Assembly (NCBI GenBank): GCA_017627975.1
Contig: JAGAFT010000091.1
Coordinates: forward strand, 62,001 to 126,000
Source of the DNA: Oscillospiraceae bacterium
GTDB lineage: Bacteria; Bacillota_A; Clostridia; Oscillospirales; Oscillospiraceae
Reading direction: 5' to 3'
DNA: 64,000 nucleotides
Position 1 is the first letter of the stretch. Each line of letters begins with the position of its first letter. Of the stretch, positions 48,595 to 58,161 are shown one piece after another. Made by a program: the position numbers and the translations under genes. The notes under the pieces are model-generated. The model was not told where the DNA came from. It saw only the letters and a program-made list of their open reading frames with translations, and did not search any database.

Positions 48595-49473
48595 ATGCAG
48601 CAAACAGAAACCGGCTGTCTTTATATCGTCGCAACGCCGATCGGAAATTCGGCGGACCTCTCCCCGCGGGGGAGAAAGATTCTGGAAGAAGCGGACCTGA
48701 TCGCCGCGGAGGATACCCGGCGTTCCATGGTGCTTCTCAACAAGCTGGAGATTAGAAACCGCCTGGTCTCGAACCACAAGTTTAACGAACATGGAAAAGC
48801 GAACTGGTTTGTACAGCAGATGCAGGAGGGCAAGAATGTCGCGGTAATCACCGATGCGGGGACGCCCTGCATCTCCGATCCGGGAAACGAGCTGATCAAA
48901 GCCGCCATCGATGCGGGGATTCGCGTCGTCGGAATCCCCGGATGCTGCGCGGCGGTTAACGCGCTTTCCGTTTCGGGCTTTGATCTCAGCACCTTCGCTT
49001 TTCTGGGCTTCTTTCCGAGAGAGAATGCCGAACGAATCCGTCTCCTGGAACTCATGCGCCAGGACAAGTCCGCAAAGACCTTCGCCCTCTATGAATCGCC
49101 CAAGCGCATTATGAGTTTTGTGGATTTCATGATTGAGGCGGATGCCCGATGCAGTCTCTGCCTGATGAATGACATGACGAAGCTGCACGAGATGAGTTTT
49201 CGCGGGACCCCGGCACAGGTGAAGGAACAGCTGCTCGAAAAGGGCAATTATGAAAAGGGTGAGTATGCCATCGTTCTGGAACTGGATGAGGATTATCGCT
49301 ACCAGAAGCAAGAGCATGTCGTCTCTCCAGAGGCCATGCTGGTGGAGGCCATGATGGCGGGCAGGGATGTCAAGAGCGCGATTGCCGCCCTGCTGGAAGA
49401 CCGGAACAATTCTTACAGCAAGAATGAACTGAAAGCGGCATCTCTGCACCTGAAAAAGATGTTCGGGGCATAA
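48595..49473 (+). CDS. rsmI: 16S rRNA (cytidine-1402-2'-O)-methyltransferase
   Basis: The 292-residue tetrapyrrole-methylase-fold enzyme is RsmI. Its opening is LYIVATPIGNSADLSPRGRKI, then EEADLIAAEDTRRS, VISDAGTPCISDPG-type loop (VITDAGTPCISDPGNELI) and FLGFFPRENAERI. It adds the 2'-O-methyl at C1402 in the decoding centre with RsmH. GGAG lies upstream. It has its own promoter. A clostripain-type gene follows but is separate. Confidence 0.95.
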   Translation: MQQTETGCLYIVATPIGNSADLSPRGRKILEEADLIAAEDTRRSMVLLNKLEIRNRLVSNHKFNEHGKANWFVQQMQEGKNVAVITDAGTPCISDPGNELIKAAIDAGIRVVGIPGCCAAVNALSVSGFDLSTFAFLGFFPRENAERIRLLELMRQDKSAKTFALYESPKRIMSFVDFMIEADARCSLCLMNDMTKLHEMSFRGTPAQVKEQLLEKGNYEKGEYAIVLELDEDYRYQKQEHVVSPEAMLVEAMMAGRDVKSAIAALLEDRNNSYSKNELKAASLHLKKMFGA

Positions 49474-49583
49474 GCTGCCGAATAAACGCTTTCGGATCGT
49501 CAGACAGCAACAGAGCGGAAAAAGCGCAGGAAAACATTGTATTGTCAATCAGGATCCCTGATTCAGAAAGAGGATGATGTTAC

Positions 49584-52112
49584 ATGGAAAACAGACCAAC
49601 CGGACACAGAAAAAATGTCAGCGGACGCGGCAAATCCGTCTACCGTCGCGGAGAAGGGCTCGGTACCGGACCGGTAACGGGCAGCAGACCCGATAACTTC
49701 GGCTCCAACACCCAGAGTATCCACGAGACCGGAAGAAAAACCTACGGGCGGAACGTAAAACGCGGCGGCGGAGCCCTGTCTCTGCTTGCCATTGTCGTGC
49801 TGCTTCTTTTCGGCGGAGGGAATCTGCTTGGCGGCGATTCGGACAGCTATACCTACTCCACCCAGACGCCGACACCGACCGCTTATGTCAGTACCTCGAC
49901 GCCCACCCCGCGTCCGACCGCAACGCCGCGACCCACGGCAACCCCGCGGCCGACCGGCAATATCGATTTTGGCATCTCTCCGAACAGCTTCCAGAATATC
50001 ACCGGCGGAAACTCCGATACACCGGCCGGAAACACCGATACGGTCACGGTGGATAACACCGTATCGGAGGGAGCCCGCGACAAGTACACCGTGATTCGCG
50101 GCGACGGCAGCGACAAGGTTACCATCATGATCTACATGTGCGGCACGGACCTTGAATCCCGCAGCAGCATGGCCACCAAGGATCTGGTGGAAATGACCAA
50201 AGCGAGACTTTCCAACAACGTCCGCATCATCGTCTACACCGGCGGCTGTGCCCGCTGGAACAATTCGGTGGTCTCCTCCGACCGGAACCAGATCTATGAG
50301 ATAAAGAACGGCGGCCTTGAGCGCCTGGCAGCCGATATGGGCAACGCGTCCATGACCGACCCGAAGACCCTCGCGAGCTTTATCCAGTGGTGCTCGCTGC
50401 GCTATCCGGCCAACCGGAACGAGCTGATTCTATGGGACCACGGCGGCGGCAGCGTTTCTGGCTACGGCTATGACGAAAAGAATCCGCGCAGCGGCAGCAT
50501 GTCCCTGGCGGGCCTCGATCAGGCCTTAAAGGAAGGCGGCGTCACCTTCGATTTCATCGGCTTTGACGCATGCCTGATGGCGACCTTGGAAACCGGACTC
50601 ATGCTGGACGATTACGCCGACTACATGATTGCCTCGGAGGAAACCGAGCCGGGCATCGGCTGGTACTACACCAACTGGCTGAACAGACTGTGCGCCAATC
50701 CCGGCATGCCCACGGTCGAAATCGGCAAGAACATCGTTGATGACTTTGTCTCGACCTGTGCGGCGCAGACGCGCGGCCAGAGCGCCACGCTCTCCGTTGT
50801 GGACCTTGCGGAGCTTTCCAATTCCGTCCCCAAGCCGCTGAAGAACTTCTCCAAGTCTCTGACCAAACTGATCCAGGAGGATGAATACAGACAGATCTCC
50901 ACCGCTCGCAACAACACCCGTGAGTTCGCCCGCAGCTCCGTCATTGACCAGATCGACTTGATCCACTTTGCAAACAATCTCGGCACCTCACAGGGGAAGA
51001 ACCTTGTCAAAGCCCTGCAAAAGGCCATCAAGTACAACAAGACCTCCAGCAACATGTCGAATGCCTACGGCCTGTCCATCTATTTCCCATACCGCAAGAC
51101 CAGCAAGGTTGATTCGGCGTGCAACACTTATGACGCGATCGGCATGGACGAGAGCTATGCCGAGGCCATCCGCGCCTTTGCCAGCCTCGAGGTCAGCGGC
51201 CAGGCGGCTTCCGGCGTCAACGGGTACAGCATGCCGTCGATCCTGACGGGGGGCTACGGTAGCTCCTCCGCCGGCGATATGGAAATGATCTCTGAACTGC
51301 TCAATGCCTTCCTGGGCGGCGGATATACCACCGTTCCCGGCTATTCCTCCGGCAATACCGGCTTCTTTACGGGCCGCGCACTGAACGACGAAGAAACTGC
51401 AGAGTATATTGCGGCCAACAGCTTTGACCCGACCTGGCTGGTTTGGAACACCAATTCCGCCGGACAGGAGTGCATCACACTGCCCGAAGAACAGTGGGAT
51501 CTGGTGGAAAGCCTGGAGTATAATCTGTTCTATGACGACGGAAACGGGTATATTGACCTCGGCCTGGATACGGTCTTTGACTTCGACGACAACGGAAATC
51601 TTCTTGCTCCGCAAGACAATGCCTGGCTTGCCATCAACGGTCAGCCCGTGGCGTTCCGGCATGAGCTTACCATCGGAGAAGGGGATGAGGCCATTATCAC
51701 CGGCTATGTCCCCGCACTTCTGAACGACGAGAGAGTCAATATCCTGATCTCCTTTGATCCGGAGCATCCCGATGGCACAATCACGGGCCTTCGCCGCGTG
51801 TATTCTGAGAATGAAACCGAAACCGTTGCCAAAGGAGTTCCGGCCATTACGGATGAGATTCCCGCGGCGGATGTGGACTGGGCGGACGATGAGAGTGTTT
51901 TCTGGAAGGTCGGAGACAAGCTTGACTTCATCTGTGACTACTACAGCTATACCGGTGTCTATGAAGACAGTTATCTTCTGGGCGATCCGATGACGGTTAC
52001 GGAAGATATGACCATCTCCTATGTGGACCTGGGCGACGGAAACCTCCGTCAGAGCTTCCGCTTTACGGATCTATACCAGCAGAGCTACTGGACACCTGCG
52101 CTCTACCGTTAA
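49584..52112 (+). CDS. Clostripain (C11) family cysteine peptidase, predicted type II membrane protein
   Basis: The 842-residue protein has a 60-residue basic hydrophilic head, one membrane helix (62-80), and then a Pro/Thr-rich stalk with repeated TPRPTA units (95-125). The C11 caspase-like domain carries His286 (LILWDHGGG) and Cys330 (FIGFDACLMAT). C-terminal regions of beta-type (about 590-842) may bind substrate. Clostripain prefers Arg at P1; specificity here is inferred. The orientation would place the enzyme outside, anchored by its N-terminus. AGAGGA lies upstream. Confidence 0.9.
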   Translation: MENRPTGHRKNVSGRGKSVYRRGEGLGTGPVTGSRPDNFGSNTQSIHETGRKTYGRNVKRGGGALSLLAIVVLLLFGGGNLLGGDSDSYTYSTQTPTPTAYVSTSTPTPRPTATPRPTATPRPTGNIDFGISPNSFQNITGGNSDTPAGNTDTVTVDNTVSEGARDKYTVIRGDGSDKVTIMIYMCGTDLESRSSMATKDLVEMTKARLSNNVRIIVYTGGCARWNNSVVSSDRNQIYEIKNGGLERLAADMGNASMTDPKTLASFIQWCSLRYPANRNELILWDHGGGSVSGYGYDEKNPRSGSMSLAGLDQALKEGGVTFDFIGFDACLMATLETGLMLDDYADYMIASEETEPGIGWYYTNWLNRLCANPGMPTVEIGKNIVDDFVSTCAAQTRGQSATLSVVDLAELSNSVPKPLKNFSKSLTKLIQEDEYRQISTARNNTREFARSSVIDQIDLIHFANNLGTSQGKNLVKALQKAIKYNKTSSNMSNAYGLSIYFPYRKTSKVDSACNTYDAIGMDESYAEAIRAFASLEVSGQAASGVNGYSMPSILTGGYGSSSAGDMEMISELLNAFLGGGYTTVPGYSSGNTGFFTGRALNDEETAEYIAANSFDPTWLVWNTNSAGQECITLPEEQWDLVESLEYNLFYDDGNGYIDLGLDTVFDFDDNGNLLAPQDNAWLAINGQPVAFRHELTIGEGDEAIITGYVPALLNDERVNILISFDPEHPDGTITGLRRVYSENETETVAKGVPAITDEIPAADVDWADDESVFWKVGDKLDFICDYYSYTGVYEDSYLLGDPMTVTEDMTISYVDLGDGNLRQSFRFTDLYQQSYWTPALYR

Positions 52113-52175
52113 ATCCGGTTACAGTGAAAATCACAGAGCGGAATACAGACCACACAAGCGTATAAACGGATAAAA

Positions 52176-52220
52176 GAAAAACATCTGCGGTGATGACACA
52201 ATCATGCTGCAGATGTTTTC
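52176..52220. terminator. Terminator between clostripain and RluA genes
   Basis: GAAAAACATCTGC pairs with GCAGATGTTTTC across a 20-nt loop (52176-52188 with 52209-52220), followed by T-rich DNA. Confidence 0.65.
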
Positions 52221-52285
52221 TTCTGTTTCTTGAACCGAACCATCACGGACGGAAAGCTTGAAAGAGCGAGGATAGCAAGGAAAGA

Positions 52286-53257
52286 TCAATTCGATGGCGC
52301 AAAATATTTGGCGACAAAGTCGATGCTTTCCCGGTCAACGGAAAACTCTTTCCCACGGAGGTAATTGAGATGACCTGCGTCGGTGGGAAAATCGAAGCAC
52401 AGCCGCCAGGAGTAAAGCGCCTGGCCGTCTTCGTGATAGCGGCGGTTGACCGCCTCGCGGCCGTATTTCCCGTCGCCGAGAAGGGGCCAGCCTGCGTGCG
52501 CCATCTGAACACGGATCTGATGGGTTCGACCGGTCAGAAGCCGGCATTCCACCAGGGAAAGCCCGCCGCGGGACATAAGAACCCGATATTCGGTGACGGC
52601 GCTTCGGGAGCCCGGCTCGGGCTTGGCCTTGACAAAGACCTGGTTTTTGACCGCGTCCTTAAAAAGCTCATTCTCCAGACGGCCTTTGTCGGGCTTCGGA
52701 CGTCCGCAGACCGCGCAGAGATAGTATTTTTCGATCTCCCTGTCGCGAATTTTCTCGTTCAGAATACGGAGTGCTTCGGCATTCTTGGCCGCAATGACGA
52801 TGCCGCCGGTGTTTCGGTCGATGCGGTTGCAGAGGGCGGGGGTAAAGGAATGCTCCTCCTTCGGACGCCATTCACCCTTCTGCGCCAGATAGGCCTGAAT
52901 GTTGGCGATCAGGGTGTTGTAGTCCCATTTGCCGGCACTGTGACAGAGCACACCGGGCTTTTTATCGGCGAGAAGGATGTTCTCATCCTCATATAAGATG
53001 CTGAGCCGGGGCTTGGCGATCTTCAGCCAGGCGTTGTCCTCTCTCGGTGCCTCGAAAAACTCGTCGTTGATATACAGGGTCAGCACATCGCCATCGGACA
53101 GGCGGAGATCCCGCTTGGCAGGCTTCCCGTTGACCTTGATTCGCTTGAGACGGATATACTTCTGCAGAAGACTGTCCGGAAGCAAGGGAACGGCTTTGGC
53201 AACGAAACGATCAAGCCGCTGCCCGGAGTCATTTTTTCCCGCGGTAAGCTCTTTCAT
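52286..53257 (-). CDS. RluA-family pseudouridine synthase
   Basis: The 323-residue enzyme has an N-terminal S4 domain (about 1-75, LLQKYIRLKRIKVNGKPAKR) and a catalytic domain with NRIDRNTGGIVIAAKN, in which Asp is the nucleophile. LLTGRTHQIRVQMAHAGWPL follows, as in RluA/RluC/RluD. The exact 23S site cannot be told. It stands alone on the minus strand with TGGAG upstream. Confidence 0.92.
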   Translation of the reverse strand: MKELTAGKNDSGQRLDRFVAKAVPLLPDSLLQKYIRLKRIKVNGKPAKRDLRLSDGDVLTLYINDEFFEAPREDNAWLKIAKPRLSILYEDENILLADKKPGVLCHSAGKWDYNTLIANIQAYLAQKGEWRPKEEHSFTPALCNRIDRNTGGIVIAAKNAEALRILNEKIRDREIEKYYLCAVCGRPKPDKGRLENELFKDAVKNQVFVKAKPEPGSRSAVTEYRVLMSRGGLSLVECRLLTGRTHQIRVQMAHAGWPLLGDGKYGREAVNRRYHEDGQALYSWRLCFDFPTDAGHLNYLRGKEFSVDRESIDFVAKYFAPSN

Positions 53258-53290
53258 GCGTGTTCTCCATTGTGTGTTATGATCAAGCGG

Positions 53291-53348
53291 AAAAGCCGGG
53301 TAACCGGCTTTTCGACGAACAGAACTCCCTCCCGGTTCGGGGAGGGAG
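53291..53348 (-). terminator. Double hairpin after the DUF4342 gene
   Basis: The stems CTCCCTCC/GGAGGGAG (53325-53348 region) and AAAAGCCGG/CCGGCTTTT (53291-53299 with 53304-53312) lie in tandem downstream of the gene on the minus strand. The second has an A/T tract as in intrinsic terminators. Confidence 0.7.
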
Positions 53349-53374
53349 CGGTGTTTCTGACAGGAACAGGGGAC

Positions 53375-53776
53375 TTATTTGTTCTCGTCGGTCTCGTCGA
53401 CTTCTTTTACCTCGGCATCCACAACGTCATCATCCCGCTTGATGTCGACGCTGATGGAGACAGGGATGTTCTCCTTGACCTTTTCGACGGCGTCTGCGGC
53501 AAAGCTGCGGACCTTCTGGTTGCTCTCCTCATCCATGACATTGACGATGCCGCCGTCTGACTTGATGACCTCAACCGTGCAGCCCAGACCGATGGTGGCA
53601 AGAACAGCCGCCAGCGTGACCCACTTTGCAGCGGCCAGACCGACAACCGCGCCCACGGCACCGACACTTACCGGAATGTTCAGAATCTGCTGGCCCTTCC
53701 GGCACACGACGATACGGGAGACATTCCCTTTCTTCACAAGTTCCTTGATCTTATCAATGACGCTCTGTACATCCAT
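53375..53776 (-). CDS. DUF4342-domain small membrane-associated protein
   Basis: The 133-residue protein matches DUF4342: a UBA-like helical N-terminus (MDVQSVIDKIKELVKKGNVS), the core VVCRKGQQILNIPVSVG, and a hydrophobic stretch (VGAVVGLAAAKWVTLAAVLATI) that may be a membrane hairpin. A charged acidic tail follows. Function unknown. It stands alone, with an extended -10 promoter (TGC-TATAAT) near 53856-53864. Confidence 0.8.
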   Translation of the reverse strand: MDVQSVIDKIKELVKKGNVSRIVVCRKGQQILNIPVSVGAVGAVVGLAAAKWVTLAAVLATIGLGCTVEVIKSDGGIVNVMDEESNQKVRSFAADAVEKVKENIPVSISVDIKRDDDVVDAEVKEVDETDENK

Positions 53777-53855
53777 ATCTTCATTTTCCTTTCTTTGAAC
53801 CGGCTGCGTTCGGGCTTTCTGGTCCGATACAGCCGATTCCTTATTTCTGGATGTG

Positions 53856-53864
53856 ATTATAGCA
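53856..53864 (-). promoter_or_regulatory. Extended -10 promoter of the DUF4342 gene
   Basis: On the minus strand TGC-TATAAT gives a strong extended -10 about 80 bases before the ATG. There is no clear -35. Confidence 0.55.
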
Positions 53865-53924
53865 TTACCGTGGAGTGGAAGCGTGAACAGATCGTGAACA
53901 GATTATAAAGAGAAGATGAAGGAA

Positions 53925-56309
53925 CTATTGCGTTTCAAGATATCTGGCGGCTGCTTTCAGCATGAGCTTCTTTGTCCCGTGCTCGTCAAAGCTGATTTCA
54001 AGAAGCTGATCGCCGCCCATTGGAGTCATTTTTGCGACGGTTCCGTCGCCGAAGGCGTTGTGATGCACACGCTGACCTACGGAGAGCTCCGGAAGGGAAA
54101 CGGCAGGGGGAGGCGCAGCTGTGCTGCGCTTTGCGGTGACAGCTCTCGGTGCCGTTCTGCTTCGGGCAAAGGACGGCGCGAAAGGCAGGCCGGATGCGCT
54201 GCGGGGACGCTGATCGGCCCAGGGATCTCTCTGACGCGGCGGCTCTTCCATGTCAAGACCGCTCTCTTCCAGAAAACGGCTTGGGCGGTTTGCTGTCGTC
54301 TTGCCGTATAGCATGCGCTGGCGCGCATGGGAGACGACAAGGCGGTTTTTTGCTCTGGTGAAGGCGACATAACAGAGGCGTCTTTCCTCCTCCATCTCAT
54401 CCTGCTCGCCGATGGAGCGCAGACCGGGAAAGAGTCCCTCCTCCATGCCAACGACATAAACGACGGGGAACTCCAGTCCTTTGGCGCTGTGGATTGTCAT
54501 GAGGATCACACTGTCCTCCTCACGGTCCATGCTGTCGACATCGGTATAGAGCGCGATGCTTGCAAGGTATCCGGACAGGGAAGTGTCACCGCTCTCGTTT
54601 TCATAGGCAAGAATGCTGCTTTTAAGCTCACGAACGTTGTCAATACGGCTTTCGTCACGTTCGTCTTTGGACTGCTCCAGCATGGTGATGTATCCGGTTT
54701 TTTCGAGCACGCGGTCATACAGCTCATCGGTGGTAAGCACTTCATCCTGCAGCTCACGGATCATTCGGGCGAATTCCCGCATGCGGACGGAGGCGCGGCT
54801 CAATTCGGGATAGGAATCGGCATGCTCCAGAACATCGAAGAGGGAAAGGGACTCATCCCTGGCAAGTGCCCGGGCGGACTCAACGCTCTTTTCCCCGATT
54901 CCGCGGGGCGGAGTATTGATTACCCGGAGAAGACGGATCTCGTCCTTCGGGTCGGCCACGACGCAGAGATAAGAGAGAATGTCTTTGACCTCGGTCCGAT
55001 CGAAGAAGCGTGCACCGCCGATCACACGGTAAGGAATTCCGGAGCGCTTGAGGGCAAATTCAAACTGACTGGACTGGGCATTTGTGCGGTAAAGAATGGC
55101 ATGGTCCCGCCAGCGCATTCCATGGGAGAAATCAGAAAGGATCGAGGCGGCGACAGAAGCGGCTTCCTCATGCTCGTCGCGTACAGAGAGAACCTGAACG
55201 GGATCTCCGCTTCCGAGGCCGGTCCAGAGTTCTTTGCCTTTGCGGGACCTGTTGTTGCGGATGACGTTGTTGGCCGCGTCGAGAATATGCTCGGTGCTGC
55301 GATAGTTCTGTTCCAGACGAATGGTCCGGCAGCCCTTGAACTGGTGCTCAAAGGAGAGAATGTTTTCAATGGTGGCGCCGCGGAAACGGTAGATGCTCTG
55401 GTCATCGTCACCGACGACGCAGAGATTGCGGTGCTGGTCGGCCAGAAGAGAAATCAGCAGATACTGCAGGTGGTTGGTATCCTGATACTCGTCTACCATG
55501 ATATACTCAAAGCGCCTCTGCCAGAACTCACGGCGATCCTCAAAGCGCTCCAGCAGAAGAACGGTATTGAGAATCAGGTCATCAAAGTCCATGGCGTTGG
55601 AAGAGAAGAGCCGGCGGCTGTATTCCGTATAGAGTTCCGCAATGCGGATGCTTCGTGCGTCATGGCTCTTCTGTGCATTCGCCGCGTATTCCTCCGGCAG
55701 AATCTTTTCGTCCTTGGCGCGGCTGATCGCGGAGAGAACCGAACGGGGCGGATAAACCTTCTCGTCCAGGTTCCGGTCTTTTAAGATACGCTTCATGAGA
55801 CTCAGACTGTCGCTGGTGTCATATATTCTGAAGCCGGAGCCATAGCCCAGCTTTTCAGCGTCGCGGCGCAGAATCCGGACACAGCAGGAGTGAAATGTGC
55901 AGGCCCAGATGTCTCCGGCCTCGGTGTCCAGACACTCCTCCAAGCGGTGCTTCAGCTCATCGGCGGCCTTGTTGGTAAAGGTGATGGCAAGAATCTTCCA
56001 CGGCGGGACTGGCCGGAGGACAGCATAGGGCTCGGCATCCGGACGGAGAGAACGCAGTGCCTGCAGGTCCTCTTCCGCTGCACCGAACGGAAGCTCATCC
56101 GAATCGGCGGCACCGCCGAAGCGGATCAGATTCTCAATACGCCGAATCAGGACGGTGGTTTTGCCGCTGCCGGCACCGGCCAGAATCAGGACCGGCCCCT
56201 CGGTTGCCAGAACCGCCTGACGCTGCATCGGGTTCAGATCAGAGAAATGATGATCCAGCCAGGCCTTTCGGGCGGCGGGATATTCAGTTTTCAGTATAGT
56301 TGTATTCAT
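53925..56309 (-). CDS. pcrA: UvrD/PcrA-type DNA helicase
   Basis: The 794-residue SF1A helicase acts in repair and replication restart. Motifs in order: LNPMQRQAVLATEGPVLILA with GAGSGKTT (I), TFTNKAADEL (Ia), DEYQDTN (II), GDDDQSIYRFRGA (III), VIGGARFFDRTEVKD (IV) and MTIHSAKGLEFPVV (V). VAFTRAKNRL (VI) closes the set. The C-terminal tail carries a Tudor-like PcrA region (GQRVHHNAFGDGTV). ATG 56309 has no visible Shine-Dalgarno. Confidence 0.94.
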   Translation of the reverse strand: MNTTILKTEYPAARKAWLDHHFSDLNPMQRQAVLATEGPVLILAGAGSGKTTVLIRRIENLIRFGGAADSDELPFGAAEEDLQALRSLRPDAEPYAVLRPVPPWKILAITFTNKAADELKHRLEECLDTEAGDIWACTFHSCCVRILRRDAEKLGYGSGFRIYDTSDSLSLMKRILKDRNLDEKVYPPRSVLSAISRAKDEKILPEEYAANAQKSHDARSIRIAELYTEYSRRLFSSNAMDFDDLILNTVLLLERFEDRREFWQRRFEYIMVDEYQDTNHLQYLLISLLADQHRNLCVVGDDDQSIYRFRGATIENILSFEHQFKGCRTIRLEQNYRSTEHILDAANNVIRNNRSRKGKELWTGLGSGDPVQVLSVRDEHEEAASVAASILSDFSHGMRWRDHAILYRTNAQSSQFEFALKRSGIPYRVIGGARFFDRTEVKDILSYLCVVADPKDEIRLLRVINTPPRGIGEKSVESARALARDESLSLFDVLEHADSYPELSRASVRMREFARMIRELQDEVLTTDELYDRVLEKTGYITMLEQSKDERDESRIDNVRELKSSILAYENESGDTSLSGYLASIALYTDVDSMDREEDSVILMTIHSAKGLEFPVVYVVGMEEGLFPGLRSIGEQDEMEEERRLCYVAFTRAKNRLVVSHARQRMLYGKTTANRPSRFLEESGLDMEEPPRQRDPWADQRPRSASGLPFAPSFARSRTAPRAVTAKRSTAAPPPAVSLPELSVGQRVHHNAFGDGTVAKMTPMGGDQLLEISFDEHGTKKLMLKAAARYLETQ

Positions 56310-56551
56310 GGCGGATATCCGATATACAGTCTTTATATTATTTTCAGTCTCTCCCAAGAGGAGAGAGTGAGATGCTCTGTTTCCTGCAAACAGTATCGGC
56401 AGAAAGTATATCATATTTTCATACAGGCATCAAGCAAGGAATCCGCTGATTTTTGCAATTGACAGATTGCAATTCACTTCATGTTGTGGTAACATAAAAC
56501 GAATTGCCCATTATAATGCCACAATACTGTAATTGGAGCGTCGAAACAGAT

Positions 56552-58147
56552 ATGCCCAGACTGAATGAAGAAATCAACAGAAGAAGAACGTTTGCGATCA
56601 TCTCGCACCCGGACGCAGGCAAAACAACTCTGACGGAAAAGCTCCTGCTCTACGGCGGAGCGATTCAGCTGGCCGGTTCGGTCAAGGGAAAAGCCATTGC
56701 CCGTCATGCTGTCTCCGACTGGATGGAGCTGGAAAAGCAGAGAGGAATTTCCATCACTTCTTCGGTAATGCAGTTTGAATATGACGGTTACTGCATTAAC
56801 ATTCTTGACACACCGGGTCACCAGGACTTTTCGGAGGACACCTATCGGACACTGATGGCGGCCGATTCGGCTGTGATGGTCATTGATGCGGCCAAAGGCA
56901 TCGAACCGCAGACCAGAAAGCTGTTCCGGATCTGCGCCATGCGGCATATCCCGATCTTTACATTTATTAACAAACTTGACCGCGAGGCTCGAAGCCCCTA
57001 CGACCTGCTGGAGGAACTGGAGAAGGAGTTCGGCATTGGGACCTATCCAATGAACTGGCCCATCGGCTGCGGGAGTGATTTCAAGGGTGTATATGATCGG
57101 CAGAATCAGCAGATTCTTGCGTTCCAGGAATATCACAGAGGACAGAACCGCATCTCGTCCGTAGCTTGCCGGCTTGATGAGACCGAAAAGCTGGACGAAC
57201 TGATCGGAGAACGCCTTCGCCGCACACTGGAAGACGACGTGGAACTCGTCGACGGAGCCGGTTATGACTTTGACCTTGAGGCAATCCGTGCCGGACTGCT
57301 CAGCCCGGTTTTCTTCGGGTCGGCCCTGAACAACTTCGGAGTGGAGCCGTTCCTCAAGAGTTTCCTTGAGATGACCATTCCGCCGCTTCCCCGTGTTTCC
57401 AACGGCGAGACAATTGACCCCTGTGCAGATTCGTTCTCGGCTTTTGTTTTCAAGATCCAGGCAAATATGAACAAGGCACACCGCGACCGTATCGCTTTCA
57501 TGCGAATTTGTTCCGGCCGCTTCCAGAGGGAGAAGGAATACTACCATGTGCAGGGGGCAAAGGCGTTGAGGCTGTCCCAGCCTCAGCAGCTTATGGCGTC
57601 TGACCGGTCCATCATCGACGAGGCCTTTGCGGGAGATATCATCGGCGTCTTCGATCCGGGGATCTTCTCCATCGGCGACACGGTCTGCGAAAAGGGCATG
57701 GATATCCGTTACGAGGGGATTCCGAGCTTTGCGCCGGAGCACTTTGCAGCGGTGGAACGCATCGACACCATGAAACGCAAACAGTTTGAGAAGGGGATCA
57801 TGCAGATTGCCCAGGAGGGTGCGATCCAGATCTTCCACGAGCCGCATACCGGTGTGGAGGAAATCCTGGTCAGTGTCGTGGGTGTGCTGCAGTTCGAGGT
57901 GCTGGAATACCGCTTGAAGACGGAATATGGAGTCGATATCCGGCGAAGAGATCTGCCCTATGAACTCATCCGCTGGGTTTCCGGGGATAATGTGGATATT
58001 CCGATGCTGAATCTGACAAGTGACACCAAGTGGGTACAGGATTTCAAGGGGAATAATCTTCTCTTGTTTACCTCCTCCTGGTGTGTGGACTGGGCGCTGC
58101 AGAAAAATCCGGGATTGGAACTGAAAGCATTTAATCACAATGATTAA
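56552..58147 (+). CDS. prfC: Peptide chain release factor 3
   Basis: The 531-residue translational GTPase recycles RF1/RF2. GTPase motifs: SHPDAGKTTLTEKLLL, EKQRGISITSSVMQF, DTPGHQDFSEDTYRT and NKLDREARSP. RF3-specific blocks follow (VRGAKALRL-type VQGAKALRLSQPQQL). A -10 box TATAAT at 56512-56517 implies a transcript start near 56524. That excludes the TTG at 56504 and ATG at 56516 and favours ATG 56552, which also gives the usual length. Confidence 0.95.
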   Translation: MPRLNEEINRRRTFAIISHPDAGKTTLTEKLLLYGGAIQLAGSVKGKAIARHAVSDWMELEKQRGISITSSVMQFEYDGYCINILDTPGHQDFSEDTYRTLMAADSAVMVIDAAKGIEPQTRKLFRICAMRHIPIFTFINKLDREARSPYDLLEELEKEFGIGTYPMNWPIGCGSDFKGVYDRQNQQILAFQEYHRGQNRISSVACRLDETEKLDELIGERLRRTLEDDVELVDGAGYDFDLEAIRAGLLSPVFFGSALNNFGVEPFLKSFLEMTIPPLPRVSNGETIDPCADSFSAFVFKIQANMNKAHRDRIAFMRICSGRFQREKEYYHVQGAKALRLSQPQQLMASDRSIIDEAFAGDIIGVFDPGIFSIGDTVCEKGMDIRYEGIPSFAPEHFAAVERIDTMKRKQFEKGIMQIAQEGAIQIFHEPHTGVEEILVSVVGVLQFEVLEYRLKTEYGVDIRRRDLPYELIRWVSGDNVDIPMLNLTSDTKWVQDFKGNNLLLFTSSWCVDWALQKNPGLELKAFNHND

Positions 58148-58161
58148 GAGGAGCGTTTCAC

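Noticed and set aside
56504..56551. Earlier TTG/ATG starts of prfC
   Set aside because: They overlap the TATAAT box of the predicted promoter and lengthen the protein beyond family size.
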